From Equus caballus (Eukaryota > Chordata > Mammalia > Perissodactyla > Equidae), in contig NC_091686.1 in NCBI RefSeq assembly GCF_041296265.1, positions 35,190,501 to 35,254,500 of the forward strand: a DNA stretch of 64,000 nt, in the 5' to 3' direction. The notes beneath the pieces were generated by a model that saw only the letters and a list, made by a program, of their open reading frames with translations, ran no database searches and was not told the origin of the DNA. Numbering within the stretch: the first letter of the stretch is position 1; the number at the start of each line of letters is the position of its first letter. Shown in pieces: positions 1 through 12,912 of this stretch. A program made the position numbers and the translations under genes.

Positions 1-1088
1 CCATGCCGCGGCTGCCCCTGGGTGCGTGTATGTGGCCACTGCGGACAGTGACAGGAGTGCTGCCCTGCCTGCTCCCCGCATGGGGGCACTGGCTCTGCAG
101 CAGCCCCTTCTGAGGAACGGGCACAGGGAGGGAGTGACCCCGAGGAGGACGTCTTGGCGGGGACACCATGCTGCACTGTCTTACAGAAGCTTCCTGGAAG
201 TCATCTTGGGCATTCTTCCCCATCTGCTGCCGCGGCGGCCCCTGCCAAGTAAAGGGGTCTGAGGACAGGAGAGGAGACAGGCGTCTCTCCTGTGCGGCTC
301 TGTCTTTGAACATCGCAGCCGGTGTGACTGCGGGAGTCTGCTGTTACTTTAGCTGTAGTGGTAGTTTTGCTGAAAATGTTGAAAATCTTATATGACAGAT
401 TCTAAGTAGGGGAAAAACCGGCCAACCCATGAGCCTTTCGAAGGCTTACCTCCTGTGTGATGTCATCGTGAATCCCGGTACAGAGGAGTCAGCAGCCTGG
501 CCAGGCCGTGCCTCCTGGAACCCCTCCCAGCCCAACGGCCCTTTCCCAGCACTCTTTATCCATCCTGCTGACACCTGAAACTTGTGTCGAAATGGAGCTC
601 GTCACAGTTTCCTTCAGCTGGAACACTCCCCGGGCCAGCCCCTACCTCTTAGCGCTGTCACGTCTGTTCACAGGCCTGCCTTGTCGTGCTCAGAGCCACC
701 CTCAGCCCCTGCTTCAGGTCCCCACTCAGCCCCGAGCAAATCTGCCCAGTTCCCCGGCTTGGTCCTCGGTCCCTTGGTCTTGCCATGGCCAGGTCAGGCT
801 GTGTCCTCTTGTCGGAGTTTCATAGGAGCATGGAGAGCAGAGCCTGTGCCTTTTGCATCTTGCCTTGGGCCCCACGGCCTCCAGGAGGACCACCAGCACT
901 CTCCTTTCTCCTTTGATGGTGTACTTCAGGGAATGACCAAGGACTGCCTGAAATCCATTTTAAATCTGAGGCAAATCAGTAGAAACTCGTGGTGGCCTCT
1001 CTGTGCATCTGGGGCGGTGTCCCCAGTGTTCCTAGGCGCCGACCAGGCCGCATGATGTTCCCTCCTCATGCCTCTGTTTCCTCCCTAG
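1..1088. other. ZC3H18 intron, 5' edge of window
   Basis: This is intronic sequence upstream of the first recognisable ZC3H18 exon. I see no Ser/Arg-rich reading frame bounded by splice sites and no clear repeat. The small open frames here have no family resemblance. Confidence 0.7.
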
Positions 1089-4000
1089 GTCCCGGTCCTT
1101 TTCCTCGTCCCCATCCCCATCCCCGACGCCTTCCCCACACAGACCTTCCATCAGAACCAAGGGGGAGCCAGCCCCGCCTCCCGGGAAAGCAGGGTAAGTG
1201 CTCGTTGTCAGCCTCTCAGGAAGCTGGCACCCTCCAGCCTTCTCCCTCCCTCTCATGTCTCGTCTGGGGAGAAGCCCAGTTGGAACTGCACACGGGACCC
1301 TTGGAAGGTGTGCAAAGGCCACAGGGCACAGACCTGGCCTCACTGCCCGCTGTGGACCTCAGGGCCACATGGTGACAGCTGTGCTCCTAGGAGCAAGTGG
1401 AGGGCCCGCAGGCAGGTCGGAGGTGGTTTCCCACCATGCTCCCCCCGGAGCTGTGTCTTGCCCACAAAAGGAGCAGCCCTGCCAGACTCCCTCTCGTCCT
1501 GCACCTTTTTTCCTGCTCCTGGAACCGGTCATATTGATCCTTCTCAACAGATGCGACTAACGTGAGAAGTTAGAAACATTTAGAACTTATTATGTGAACG
1601 TCATGACACCTAGCATGCAAGGCCTTGGGTCGCAGCCCCAGAGTGAAGGTGGCCTCCCCTCCTGCAGCTTCCTGGGCACTTCAGGGCACTCGGAGGTCAA
1701 GGTGGCCCTGATACCGGAGGGCCGAAGCAGCCCACGTCTGCGCAGACTGGCCTGGCTCCTGTTCCTGCCACACCGCCGGTCCTGCTTTCGGACTCGTTCT
1801 CACGTTGGTTAACTGGTTAGCAGGAAGTAGCCCGGGACCTCCTGCGTGGCAGGCAGTGAAAAGCTCTACACGGCAGGGTTTTTCGTCCTGAATGGAATCT
1901 GCTAACAGGCCTCAGAAACACTTAGAGAACCCTGAACAGCTCACTGTTAGACAGCAAATGGTGTTGAGGTGTGACATGTCCGATGCCCCACACCATCTCC
2001 GTTGTACCGTTCAACGGCCTAACAGACGTGAGAGCCCGCCGTTTGGACCCCTCAGCCTCTGCAGAGGCTGTGCCAGCACAGACTTCGTACAGATGGCGTC
2101 ACATGGGCACACGCTTCCTTCTTTGCGTCTCTCTCGGCACAGACTCCAGCTGACCCTGATGCTGTGCTGAGCGGCTCGATTCTGCCCACGACTGTTTGCT
2201 GCTGCATCCACTTGTTGACAGGGTTTCTCATACAGTGCTGTGCGCCGTGCTCCAGCTGAGCCACGTGTTCAGTGCCATGGAGATAATTTGCACAATACTT
2301 TTGCCACGCTAACAGTACTAAGAGAAGCTCTGGGGGCCATTTTCTTCACTGCAGTGTGGTTCCCACACGTGAGCGCACCCAGCGCCGTCAGAGGGCCACC
2401 TCATGTCTGGGCAGGAGGTCGAGGGCAGCCTAGGTACATGGTCTCCAGCCAGGCTGTGTGGGGGCCACATTCCTGAGGGAGCACGGCACCAGCTCTCAGT
2501 TCTTCTGTGGGCTCTTCAGAGGCACCTCCTGTTCCTGCGTTTCAGAGGGAAGCGGGATGGTGCTGGGCAGAGACGCTCCAAGACCTCAGAGTGACATGGG
2601 ATTGACAGGAAATGGCCTCTCGTGTCTGTGCCGACCTCGCGTCCCAACGATGGGACGCCACGCCCTGAGGTTGCCAGCAGGGCCTCCTCTGCTGCCCAGC
2701 CACGTCTGACCCTCCCTCCGTCTCCTATCACAGAGAGAAGTTGGTGAAGAAGCCAGCCCCACCTCCAGCCCCACCACAGGCCCCTAAAACCACTGCTCCC
2801 GCTCCTGAGCCCGCCAAGCCAGGAGACCCTCGGGAAGCCAGGAGGAGGGAGCGACAGGCCAGGACCCCCCCCCGGAGGTGAGCGTACTGGCTCTCGGGGA
2901 CCCTCGAGGGGATTTCCACATCTTTGGTGCCAGAGCTGTCAGGGGGGCACTCCCGAGCCAAGCGGCTGAGGCTATGGGACTCTTCTGTCCCTGACTTGTG
3001 TGTCTTTGGCAGCCAGGTCACTCACCAAGCCTCAGTTCTCCCATGAGCATGATGGGAGGTGTGAGCCCGTCCCACTGCTCCACTTGAGGAGAGAAGGCAC
3101 AGTTGTGAGGGACACGGGCACTCTGGACGTTAGAATCTTCCTTGGACAGAGGCGTTGGTGGGGCGGGGACGCTGATGAGAAGAGCTGCACTAGAGTAGAG
3201 CCCTCCCCTCTTCAAGTCGGTACAGGTTCCCTGCTGAACATCTGTGCCAGACCTGCAGGGAGCCTGGTTCTGAGGAGGGGCTGGGCCTCTGTCTGCTCTG
3301 CAGAGACGTGAGTGGGGGCCTTTGTCTTCTGTTGCAGGCGGACCATCAGCGGCAGCGGCAGTGGCAGCAGCTACAGCGGCTCTAGTTCCAGATCCAGGTC
3401 ATTGTCAGCATCTCTCTGGCTCCATTAGCTTCTGCCTCTGTTCCTTCCTCCCAGTGAGGTCCAGGAAACCCTAGGAAGAGGTCACCTCAAGCATGGCATC
3501 CTTCTCCCTCAGGCAGCCTGTGGCCTGCTGCTGGCGAGGGCTGGCTGTCTCCGGTCGGATGAAGAGAACAGACTGATGCTCACATAGTTGGCAGGCCTCC
3601 CCAGCAGCTCCAAGCGCAGGCAGCTGCCCGGCTGCAGTCTGTCCCAGGAGCGCCAGGACAGGCTGGGGGAAGCCAGGCGCTTCAGCCCAGCGGGCCCAGG
3701 AGAGGCTGGCACAGAGGCGACCACCCTGTCCTTGTATGAGGGCTGGGTCCTGCCCTATCCTTGGTGCCCAGGGCAGCCAGGGGACAGCCATTAAAAAAAA
3801 ATCTGAGAAAAGAATAAGTAGAAAAGAATTTTGCTGTTGTTTAAAAAGATGACAGTATTCAACCAGTCCTTAGATTCCTTAAGTCAAACTTTCTCTTCAT
3901 TTCCAGCGAGCGGATATTTTACATTTGCCCAAATCTTTCTAAATAGGTTTACAGTCCTAACCTTTAAAAACAAAATTAGACTCTGTTCCTACCACCCCAT

Positions 4001-7000
4001 TCTGGCATCTGATGGCCTTAGGAAGCAGTGGTTGGTGTTTCCTGGAAGTGTAAGAGACTGACATAGCAGTTTTGTGCCTTTCAAGTCCTTGTGTAGCGTG
4101 AGCTGTGACAGAACCGAGGACCTGTGAGATTGGCGCTGCGTACGAGCTCTCCTGAGCCACGCAGGGTTGGGGCGTCTGCCTGGTGTCTGGCCTTCCTGTG
4201 GGCTGAGGCTCTCTCCTCCTGTTGTGCATTGTTAACCAAGACTCTTAGTTCTGTCTCGCCAACTCTGGGGTCACGCTTAGTGTGTGGCCCTGCCCAGCAA
4301 ACAGCATCGCTGCTCATTGTACAAGGGGGCCCGCGACTCAGTGACGTGGGCGTCCCTTCACTGTGTGCACCTTTCATGAACTACCCAGAGCCCCCCTGAA
4401 ATCTCAGGCTTGGTGGCTACACTTTAAAAGTGGGAATTGGGGAAAGTGGACCTAGAAGCCTGCACCAGTTTCGCGGCCTCCAGCCCTGGCCCATGTTGCA
4501 GTCAGGCCTGTTGTCACAAGCATGCTTGTGTGTGCCCAGGTCTCTGAGTGTGAGCAGCGTCTCCTCGGTGTCCAGCGCCACGTCAAGTAGCAGCTCAGTG
4601 CACAGTGTGGACTCAGACGACATGTATGCAGACCTGGCCAGCCCCGTGTCCTCAGCCAGCTCGCGGTCCCCCACCCCAGCCCAGACCAAGAAGGAGAAAG
4701 GTACAGTGGCTCCAGAGAGGGTGGCCCTTGGTGGAAAGAGGCTGTGTGTGGAGCCCCCAGTGCTGTCTCTGCACACATGGTGCTTGGCTGGGACCTCATC
4801 CCTCCTCCAGGTGGCACACGGGAGGCCGTCGTGCCGCAACAGTCACGGTGACTGAGCGTTTCTCATTGGCAGGAAAGTCTAAAAAAGAAGATGGTGTTAA
4901 AGAGGAGAAGCGGAAAAGGGATTCGTCTACACAACCGCCCAAATCCTCGAAACCTTCCGCAGGCGGTAAATCCTCCCAGCAGCCCACGACCCCCCAGCAG
5001 GCGCCCCCCGGGCAGCCCCAGCAGGGCGCCTTCATGGCCCACAAGGAGATCAAGTTGACACTGTTGAACAAGGTGAGGCCGCGGGCGCTGCTGGTGGGAG
5101 CCCCGGGGAACGCAGCGCCTCAGGGTCGTCCTGCTGCCGGAAGCCACTTTCCTCCTGAGATTGAGACCAAGTGGGGACCAGCAAGTGGCCTTTGTGCCTT
5201 CGCCCCTGCTTGTCCTCCTGCCCTGGTGGACAACCTTGTGGGAAGTAGAGGGATGTGTGGGCACGGGATAGACGAGTCCCCATCGCACGTCCTGGGGGAT
5301 CAAGTGTCCGGGGCTGTGGGTGCTCTGCCTGTCCCCGAGGACGTGCATCCTCGGCCGTTCTCCATGTACCTGGGCCCAGCCAGTCCACAGAGCAGCACTG
5401 GGACAGACAGCAGAGCACACTTGCCCTCTGCGAGTTGATGTCCCTAAGGCCCCGTGGGACTGGAGGAGAGGCCAAGTCCACTGGAGCCCCGTCCCCGGCT
5501 AGTGGCCCCCACAGGGAGCGCAGCATCTCTCAAGACACCTTCGCTACGGAGAGTGAAGGCCCTGAAACCATGGGCCCTGCTTCATTCGGGGGCGTGGGGG
5601 AGCCCCAAAGGAGGGACTGTGGGAGCAGAGAGCCGGCGTGGGTATGAGGACCCCCTGCTCCGCCCCTGCGCTGTGCGTGTCCGCCCCGGTGCAGGGCCAG
5701 CCCAGCCCTCCTCAGGGTGCTCCTTCGTCGTTTCAGGCGGCTGACAAAGCGAGCAGGAAGCGATACGAGCCTTCCGACAAGGACAGGCAGAGTCCTCCTC
5801 CAGCCAAGCGGGCTAACGTGTCCCCAGACCGAGGTGAGCCCCGCCTCCGGAACTCCAGCCCTCTGCAGGGTCTCCAGGCCACGGGGACTAGGACCCCGTT
5901 TGTTCCCAGAAAGTATTGAGTACCCCAAGGAACTTAGCGTGTGGGTTCCATCTGTCAATATTTACGGTATTAGAAGTTAAAACTAACAAAAATTGCTTAA
6001 TATTTGTTTTCAAATAACACTGTGAACCACTGTGCTTACCACAGACAACGTTCTTATGAAAAATAAGAATGTCTCCCAAACAGAAGTTAGCAGAGCGGCG
6101 TTGGCCTTTCTGTCTTGTGAACCTCGTTGATGTCTGGCTGGCAGACGCCGGCCGGGTTCCCGTCTCTTGTGATGGCACCAACCCTGGGCGTGCGAGGATG
6201 AGAGTGCAGAGGGCAGGCCATGTCTCACTGTCGCTCTGAGAACAGTGTGACCGCGGGGACCCCATGGTCTAGCAACCGCCCTGCTGGCCTGGGGCAGGCA
6301 GAGCGCCTTGCGGCTGCGGTAACGAGCAGTTTGCGCAGCCATCTTCTTAGATCGGGGCAGGCGGGGGTGCAGGGCCCGGGGCCGCCCCCGGCACAGCCAC
6401 CTGGGCCCAGAGCCTCCGCCTGCCCCAGGGAGCCTGCCACCCGGCAGCAGTGCGGCGCACACGCCGGATTGCTGGGCTCACTTTTACTTTTTAAATTGCC
6501 TTGCCTTTTTGTTCCCCATTTGAAGACACTTATGACTTTCTTCGAAGCAAGGAGAGAGAGTTTTGTTTCCTTTGGATAGTGAGAGTTCCGTGGCCTGTTG
6601 GACACTGACTCAGGAACCTGGAACCCAGATCTGACCTCAGCTGGGGTGGTTTTCCAGTACAGTCCACGCTCACCTGACCCCCGCTCTGCCCTTGGCCTCC
6701 TCCTGTGACTTGGGGCAGCTGCACTGAGCTGCCACGACTCTGTGGAACAGGGTCACTGGTGTCAGTGAGGCCGCCCATCCCTGTCCATGCACGCCAGCCC
6801 CTGTGCTGCTGCCCCGTGTGTAACTGGGACCCTGGTCTTATTGGCCCATGTCACCCAGGTTCTCGGGACCGGAAGTCAGGTGGAAGACTCAGCTCCCCAA
6901 AGCCAGAGCGGCAAAGAGGACAGAATTCCAAAGCATTGGTGGCCCCACCAGACAGGTGAGTGCCCTGCCTGGGTCCTGGGCACACCACATGGGCTCCTCT

Positions 7001-8008
7001 GCCATGGGGAGGGCTAGCCGAGCCTCCCTCCCCAGGTGGAGGCCCCGGCCTACAGCACGAGCCGAGGGGCAGGCCCCGAGACAGCAGGAAGGTGGCACTC
7101 AGCTTACATCTGGAGGCAGGAGAGTGGCCTGGCCTGCTTCTTCCTCTGCCCCAGCAGCCGGCCCGAGAATTCACAAGGGCCCGTGGCACCCGGCTCGTGG
7201 GCTGCGGGCAGGGGCAGGGGGTGTGGGGCGGGAAGTGGTTGCAGCTCTTTCCTGTCAGGCATAGGAAGTAGCTTAGGTTTCCTTTTCCCAGGAAGTGGGC
7301 TCCAAGTCCCTGTGCACCTACGCTGTGTAGCTGGGGGTCAAGGGGAGGGTGGGTACAGGACTGGGTTAGCTGTGCCATGCGCCACACACACCCCTGCCCT
7401 CGGCCCACAGTGCTGCTTCAAGCTGGGGTTCGGCCTAGGGGAACCTCACGCCCTTGGGGCTCCTCCTGAGTCCACAGTGACAGTCTGCCTTACTGCCAAG
7501 CGAGGGCGCATCCGAGGCCCAGAGCAGGAGGAACAGGTTAGCACATCACCAGGCGAGCCCCAGACACTGGGCCCCCTTCACCCTCCAGTCTCTGCTCCAC
7601 GAACTAGGGGAGCAGGGGGCAGTGGGGCCCACACCTGACTGGCCAGGACAGGTGTCCCTCCACGGGAGGGGCTGCCTTCTGCTCGGCAGGCACAGCTTCT
7701 GGGGTCCTGGCCCCCAGCTAGGCCTGCCACGCCTGGCAGGAGGATCATGGCAAAGAGGGGAGGGGCCCTGCAACCCCCTGACGACCTCCTGCCCCTGCAG
7801 GAAGCGCCAGTTGTCACCACAGTCCAAGAGCTCCAGCAAGGTCACCAGTGTGCCCGGCAAAGCCTCAGATGCTGGCGCCACCACTGCCACCGGCACCAAG
7901 TCAGGGAAGGCCAGCACGCTCTCACGGCGGGAGGAGCTCCTGAAGCAGCTCAAAGCCGTGGAGGATGCCATCGCGCGCAAGCGGGCCAAGATTCCCGGGA
8001 AGGTGTAG
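1089..8008 (+). CDS. ZC3H18, C-terminal eight coding exons
   Basis: Zinc finger CCCH-type containing 18 (NHN1) is a nuclear adaptor that links the cap-binding complex/ARS2 to the NEXT-exosome RNA decay machinery. Exons read here are 1089-1193, 2734-2877, 3338-3397, 4540-4700, 4873-5072, 5737-5833, 6859-6955 and 7801-8008 (stop TAG 8006-8008). Every junction has AG/GT and the phases join without a break, giving about 356 residues against about 953 for the human protein. The CCCH finger and the N-terminal half lie outside the window. What is visible is low-complexity: a Ser/Pro stretch (SRSFSSSPSPSPTPSPHRP), Pro/Ala-rich, poly-Ser and Lys-rich segments. The C-terminal helix contains SRREELLKQLKAVEDAIARK, recognised from the human protein. 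The 60-nt exon has a weak donor (GTCATT). The last exon carries an extra Thr/Ala/Gly-rich insert (ATTATGTKSGK) compared with human as I recall it. Confidence 0.95.
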
Positions 8009-8240
8009 GCCAGCCGCTCCCGCGAGGGGAGAGACTCAGCTGTTTTTATAATAGGGTAAGCACAGCCATTTTGGATTTTGCAGTTAATGTCTTATCTTGG
8101 CTGTGAGTCTTTTTAAAAATTAAAAAAGAAAAAAAAGTTCCTCAGCTGGAAAAGAAGCCACACACACACAATGAAGATGACGCTGAATCCCAGCCTTCTC
8201 CCGACCAGACCGACAGTCCCTCCCAGAGCAGGAGTCCCGC

Positions 8241-8282
8241 CGGACAGGCGGACAGGCGGACAGGCAGACAGGCAGACAGGCC
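8241..8282 (+). repeat. 8-bp tandem repeat (GGACAGGC / AGACAGGC)
   Basis: About five tandem units of GGACAGGC grade into AGACAGGC inside the ZC3H18 3' UTR. It is a short minisatellite-type array, likely length-variable between individuals. Confidence 0.85.
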
Positions 8283-8680
8283 GGCCGCACGGCGAGGGCA
8301 CGGCACCAATTCCACGTCACTTCTCAGGCCCTGACGCCCCGTCTGGCCTGTCGCTCCTCCTCCTCCGTCTCCTTTTCCTCCCTCTGCTGTGTCGTGTTCA
8401 CACCACGCCACCCTCCTCGCTGTCGACAGGAACGGACCGGAACACCGAGTGCTTCTGAGCGGCCTCTTCCTGGCCCCACCGGGCTCCGGCTCAGAAAATA
8501 TATATATTCTTGACTGAAGTCTGATTGGGAAATACTTCCTGTCTTTTATTTTAAGCATCAAATTGTTTTAGTTGATTTAAAAAGGAAAAAAAATACAGAA
8601 AAAGACCAAAAAAAAAAAGGCCAAGGGTATTGTTGGGCGTCTGTCTAATGTGGAGGGTCTTTTTTTGAGGGGTCTCCTAA

Positions 8681-8686
8681 AATAAA
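8681..8686 (+). terminator. ZC3H18 poly(A) signal
   Basis: Canonical AATAAA, 675 nt after the stop codon. The sequence that follows (TATTTTGATAAGC...) leads into a T/G-containing region, so cleavage is expected near 8700-8705. Confidence 0.75.
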
Positions 8687-11600
8687 ATATTTTGATAAGC
8701 AGCTGTGTTGCCCCAGTGGTGCTATCTGCATGTGCCTGTCGGGCCTTGAGGGGCCCTGACTGAGGGAGGCTGAGAACGCAGGGTCCCACTGGGAGGCCCC
8801 TGAGAGTCGCTTGGTTCCGCCAGCACATGGCTCTGCCCTCCGGCCCCAGCCCCTGGAGCCCCACGCCTCGTCTCGCTCCGTGTGGCACTGGCCTGGCAGG
8901 GATGCATGGGTTCTGGAGTCCTCCCACGGGAGCCGGGGTGCCTTCCCTGCAGTGGGCCCTGGGCTGGAGAGGGCAGCAAGGACACTCCTCGGGCCAGGCC
9001 GACCCCAGCCCGACAGCCAGTTCCCCAGTGCCTTAAAGGTACCCTCCAGTCCCCACGCAGATAAGCCGCTGTGAGAGGTCCGGGCCCGGGGCCACTGTCA
9101 TCTCACTGCAGAGCAGAAATGGGCCGTCAGCCGTTGGAGCGGGGCCCCGCACGCCCACTACAGCCCTTGCTCTCCGCTGGGAGACCCGGGGCTGGCTTGC
9201 GCCTTCCATGAGATTGAACTCGCAGCACAGTGCCCGTCGGCCGCCAAGCCCCCTCACGCCTGCACCTCCGCTCTCAGATCACTGTGCAGCGAGTTCCACG
9301 AGCACTCGCGGGCCAATGCCCCCAGCCCACGCCGGCACCCCCGCTCTGGTTCTGGGTGGCCCTGCAGGGCCCAGTGGCAGGAGCAGCAGGCTGCACTCTC
9401 GCTGAGCAGTGACCTGCCAAGCTGCGTCCAGCTTCCTGGGTGCGTGCCGGGTGCTCTGCCCCGAGGCCACGTGGCAATTACGACGTGGGCCGGGAGAGAT
9501 GGGAGGGAGTGCCTGCCGCCGCGGGACAGGCCTGGGCCTCCTGCATGGACTGATTTCCATTTGACGTCCGCCTCCTCCCACGGCACAGGACACGCAATAC
9601 ATCTCTTGTCACCGTGGCCTCAATCGTGTGTCTCAGCAATTTTTGAAGGCATATCTGACTTGCCAGCAGGTCAAAGCCAGGTGCACAGAGAACTCCCAGT
9701 GTCCAGGTGGGTGGCCTTTGAGGATAAATGGAGCCAGAATCCAGGACACTTGGGTACTAGCCTGTCCCTTTGCACTCTGTGCCCCCAAGCTACTGGGCCC
9801 ACAAGCCAGCCATGCAGTGACTGCCCCTCTAAAGCTGGAGCCCCCAGGTGAGCCCACTGCACAGGTCTCTGCTCTGAGCTCTCCTTGCCGGCCTGACGGG
9901 TCCCTTCCTATCCCGAGCAGCTGACCCCAGCCTGGCCTCTGACACCGGGGCTGGAGCCACCGCCCTGGGTCCCCTCCATCCCAGCCGGGTTTAAGCTAGC
10001 TGCTTTCCCTTTGCCATCTGGGGTCGCGGCGCCTGGGCTGGGCTGGGGCAGGTGCCTGTCCTGAGAGGTGAGGGCCACACCCCAAGCCAACTCTGCCCCC
10101 TCCCCAGCCTGGTGGCCTTTGGGAAGAGGAAAGTGTCTTATGCGTCATGGCCCTCCGGGGAGCCCGAGGGCTGAGGTCCTGATGGGGTGACCATGCCCAG
10201 AGTGGGCGTGGCAGCCAGGGCCTCCACTGGGGCTCTGCCTATAGGCTGCTCCTGCCCGTCCACAGCCAGAGCGCCTGCTGCGCTGCGGACCCCCACCCCA
10301 CCCCCAGACTGCCCCTTCCCTTCCCACACAGGCTCCTTCCAGCTCCAGCTGTGCTCAAGCCTGCAGCCACCTGCCCTGCTCCTGATCCCCCTCTCTCTCG
10401 AACGGATGGAAATAAAAGGGAAAGGGTTTGTTTTTTTGGCTTAAATTTTCCCAACTCAAATGTGGAATCTAACCTCCAGCGGCAAGAAGGAATACATGAC
10501 ACCCTGCCCCGCCCAGCCCAGCCCCGCTGTCATCTACTTCCTGCGCTGGGACCTGACCCCCCGAGGCCTGGGCCTCCACCTGCCCAGCTGCCCCCAGCGC
10601 CGGCTCCACCAGCACAGTAGCCCCTGCTGGCCCGTGAGCCCCACCCACGGACAGTGCTTGGCCTTGCTTGGCAGGAGGGCTCGCGAGCTCAGGCTGAAGG
10701 AGACGCAGGCGCTGGCCTAGGCCCTGGGCAAGCAAGCATGGACCCTGCCCTGGCAGCGCCCTAGAAGGGTCATGGACAAGGGTGAGGTGAGAGGTCGTTC
10801 CTGATGGTGCAGAGTGCTGTGAGCACAGGACACCCGGCAGTGTCATCGACTGACCATGGGCAGGGCTGCCGGGGCCCAGGGGTCGGGAAGCCATGCCCAC
10901 GGGAAGGGGGAGATGGTATTGTCGTCCCCGCTTCACAGATGAGGGGGCTAAGTCCTGCCACCGAGCCTCCCTCGAGGATGGGGAGAACTAGCCTCGAGCC
11001 TGAAGAGCCTGGAGCCAACCCCTCCTGCAGGCCGCCTCCCAGAGCCAGGTCCCCTTGGGCTGCTTCTGTCCCGCCACAGCTGCAAGGGCTCTGAGCCACA
11101 GGCTGGGCCACACCAGAGGTGCCCAGAGAGACTGGCCCTGGTGCGTCTGTTCCTTTGTCCCCAGGCTTCTGCCTTCCTGCCTTGGCCTCTGCCTTTTCTC
11201 TCTTGCCTGCCTTCCATCTGCCTGTCTCTGCGTTTGTGGAGTCTCCTTGGCTCTCCGCCTGTGCCCTCTGTCCATCTCCCCCTCCCGCATCCCCTCCTCT
11301 CCTCCTGCATCTCCATCTCCTCTCCTTGCACCTCCATCTCTCAGGGCTAGGACTTAGGGTGTGGTCAGCCAGGCCTGGGACGGGGGTCTTCTGGGACACT
11401 GCCTCCAGGATGCCCTCCGGCCTTCCTCTGGTGGCTCCTTTCCAGTCTTGCCCAATCCGGGACTTCTGTGCTTGCCTCAGCTGCCGCAGGAATGAGGCAC
11501 CGCCCAGCCCCCGCCCTGCGTCCTTCCGGCCTCGCGACCCCAGCCCCCGGGCCCCTCGGGCAGTCCTCCCAGGCCCGCGGGACAGCACCCCGCGCCCGGG

Positions 11601-12269
11601 GAAGAGTGGGCGCACAGCCTGGGGCCAGGCCCCACCCGCGGCTATTGAGAACGGACACGGAGAATGCCGAAGGTCACCCTGTGGGGCACCGGCCAGGCTG
11701 CGCTGGACCTGCATCCGCCACTCTCGTGGGTGGGGACGCCGCAGCAGCCCCTGCAGGCGACACATTCACGGCCTTTTCATTCCTACGTGAGCCTGCGTGC
11801 ACGGACTCCCGGCCCAAAGGAGGGTGAGGCCGCACACCTCCCTCCTCCTGCCTCCGGGCACCTCCCTCCCCTCCCTGCCAGACTGACCTCCAAATGGCCC
11901 CGCGAGTGGGTGGCACTGTCACCCCGCTTTACCCGCGGAGGAATCCGGGCTCGTCCCTCTTCCCTGCGTTCTGCGACACTCATGGAGCCCCTCGGCGCCG
12001 GGCGCAGCTCTGTGCTGGGGACACACGGGTCCGCTGCAGGTGCGGTCCCGCCCCTGAGGGGCTCACCTGCTTCGTTGGGGGAGACAGGAGGGACTGGAGT
12101 TTTTCTGAGCTCCCCGCGCCCCTACAGGGAGGCCGGGCTCAGCTCAGCCTAGGAAGGGTCTTTTCTCCATCGCCCCAGCGGAGGGTGTCGGGGCTCAAGT
12201 TTGTCCAGATCTGTTGAAGCCCCAGCCCCAGCGCCTGTGAAGAGCGTGCCCCTCTCTGGGAAGAGGGTC

Positions 12270-12617
12270 TGAGCAGATGTGATTAAGGGGAAGCTCTTGA
12301 GTTGAGGGCATCCTGGAGGAGGCGCAATGGTGAATGGCCTCAGAAGACAGAAAAGGAGGGACAGGCACAGGGAGAGGCCACGTGAACATGGAGGCAGAGG
12401 TTGGGGTGACGGGTCTACCAGCCAAGGAACCTCAAGGATCACCAACAGCCACCAGAAGCCAGGAGGGAGGCAGGAAGGATCCTCCCTCAGAGAGCCCAGA
12501 AGGGACCAACCCTGCTGACACTGATTTTTGACTTCCGGCTTCCAGAACTGGGAGACAATAAATTTCTCTTGTTTTAAGCCCCCTGGTTTGTTATGGCAAC
12601 CCTAGCAAGCCAATACA
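12270..12617 (+). mobile_element. MaLR solo LTR fossil (MLT1/MST type), partial
   Basis: ERVL-MaLR family long terminal repeat in forward orientation, recognised from the conserved 3' half ending in the TAATACA-like terminus after a Leu-tRNA-independent A/T-rich 'AATAAATTTC' block. There is no internal region, so it is a solo LTR. It is old (shared placental-mammal age by family) and broken. Confidence 0.75.
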
Positions 12618-12837
12618 GGGGGTGAGCTCCCCATTGCAGGAGGTATGCAAGCAGAAGATGGATGGCCATGGGCAGGGCCATTGTAGGGAGGAACAGCCCT
12701 GGGGACTGCATGCATCTATCCACATCTAATGGGAAGAAGTAGAGAAAACGGTCATGACACAGCACCTGCTGCCGCGGCATTTCCTCCAGGCCACCTCTGG
12801 GCAGGCTCTCCTTCCATCCTCACCTGCTCCCAGGAGA

Positions 12838-12912
12838 GCAGCAAAGCCCCCTTCCAGGTGCAGACACTGGGGCCCAGAGTCACACGCTGCTGAGTGGAGC
12901 TGGGAGACCAGG
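12838..12912 (-). repeat. MIR SINE remnant
   Basis: The words CAGACACTGGGGCCCAGAG and TCACACGCTGCTGAGTGGAG follow the antisense order of the MIR core ('...ctgaggcccagagaggt...cacacagctagtaagtgg'). The copy is short and diverged. Confidence 0.45.

Larger units (their letters stand above)
8009..8705 (+). other. ZC3H18 3' UTR
   Basis: Sequence from the TAG to about 20 nt past the poly(A) signal. It contains an 8-bp tandem repeat, a pyrimidine-rich block at about 8346-8390 and A/T-rich stretches. The 3' end is inferred from the AATAAA, not from transcript data. Confidence 0.75.

Noticed and set aside
4605-5438. Plus-strand frame of 277 codons over two ZC3H18 exons
   Set aside because: It reads the first exon in a wrong frame and continues through introns; the spliced exons 4540-4700 and 4873-5072 give the true protein.
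10770-11765. Minus-strand open frame of 331 codons between ZC3H18 and IL17C
   Set aside because: It lies in GC-rich intergenic DNA where stops are rare, has no domain or family resemblance, and overlaps a pyrimidine-rich tract that explains its Lys/Arg/Glu-rich translation.
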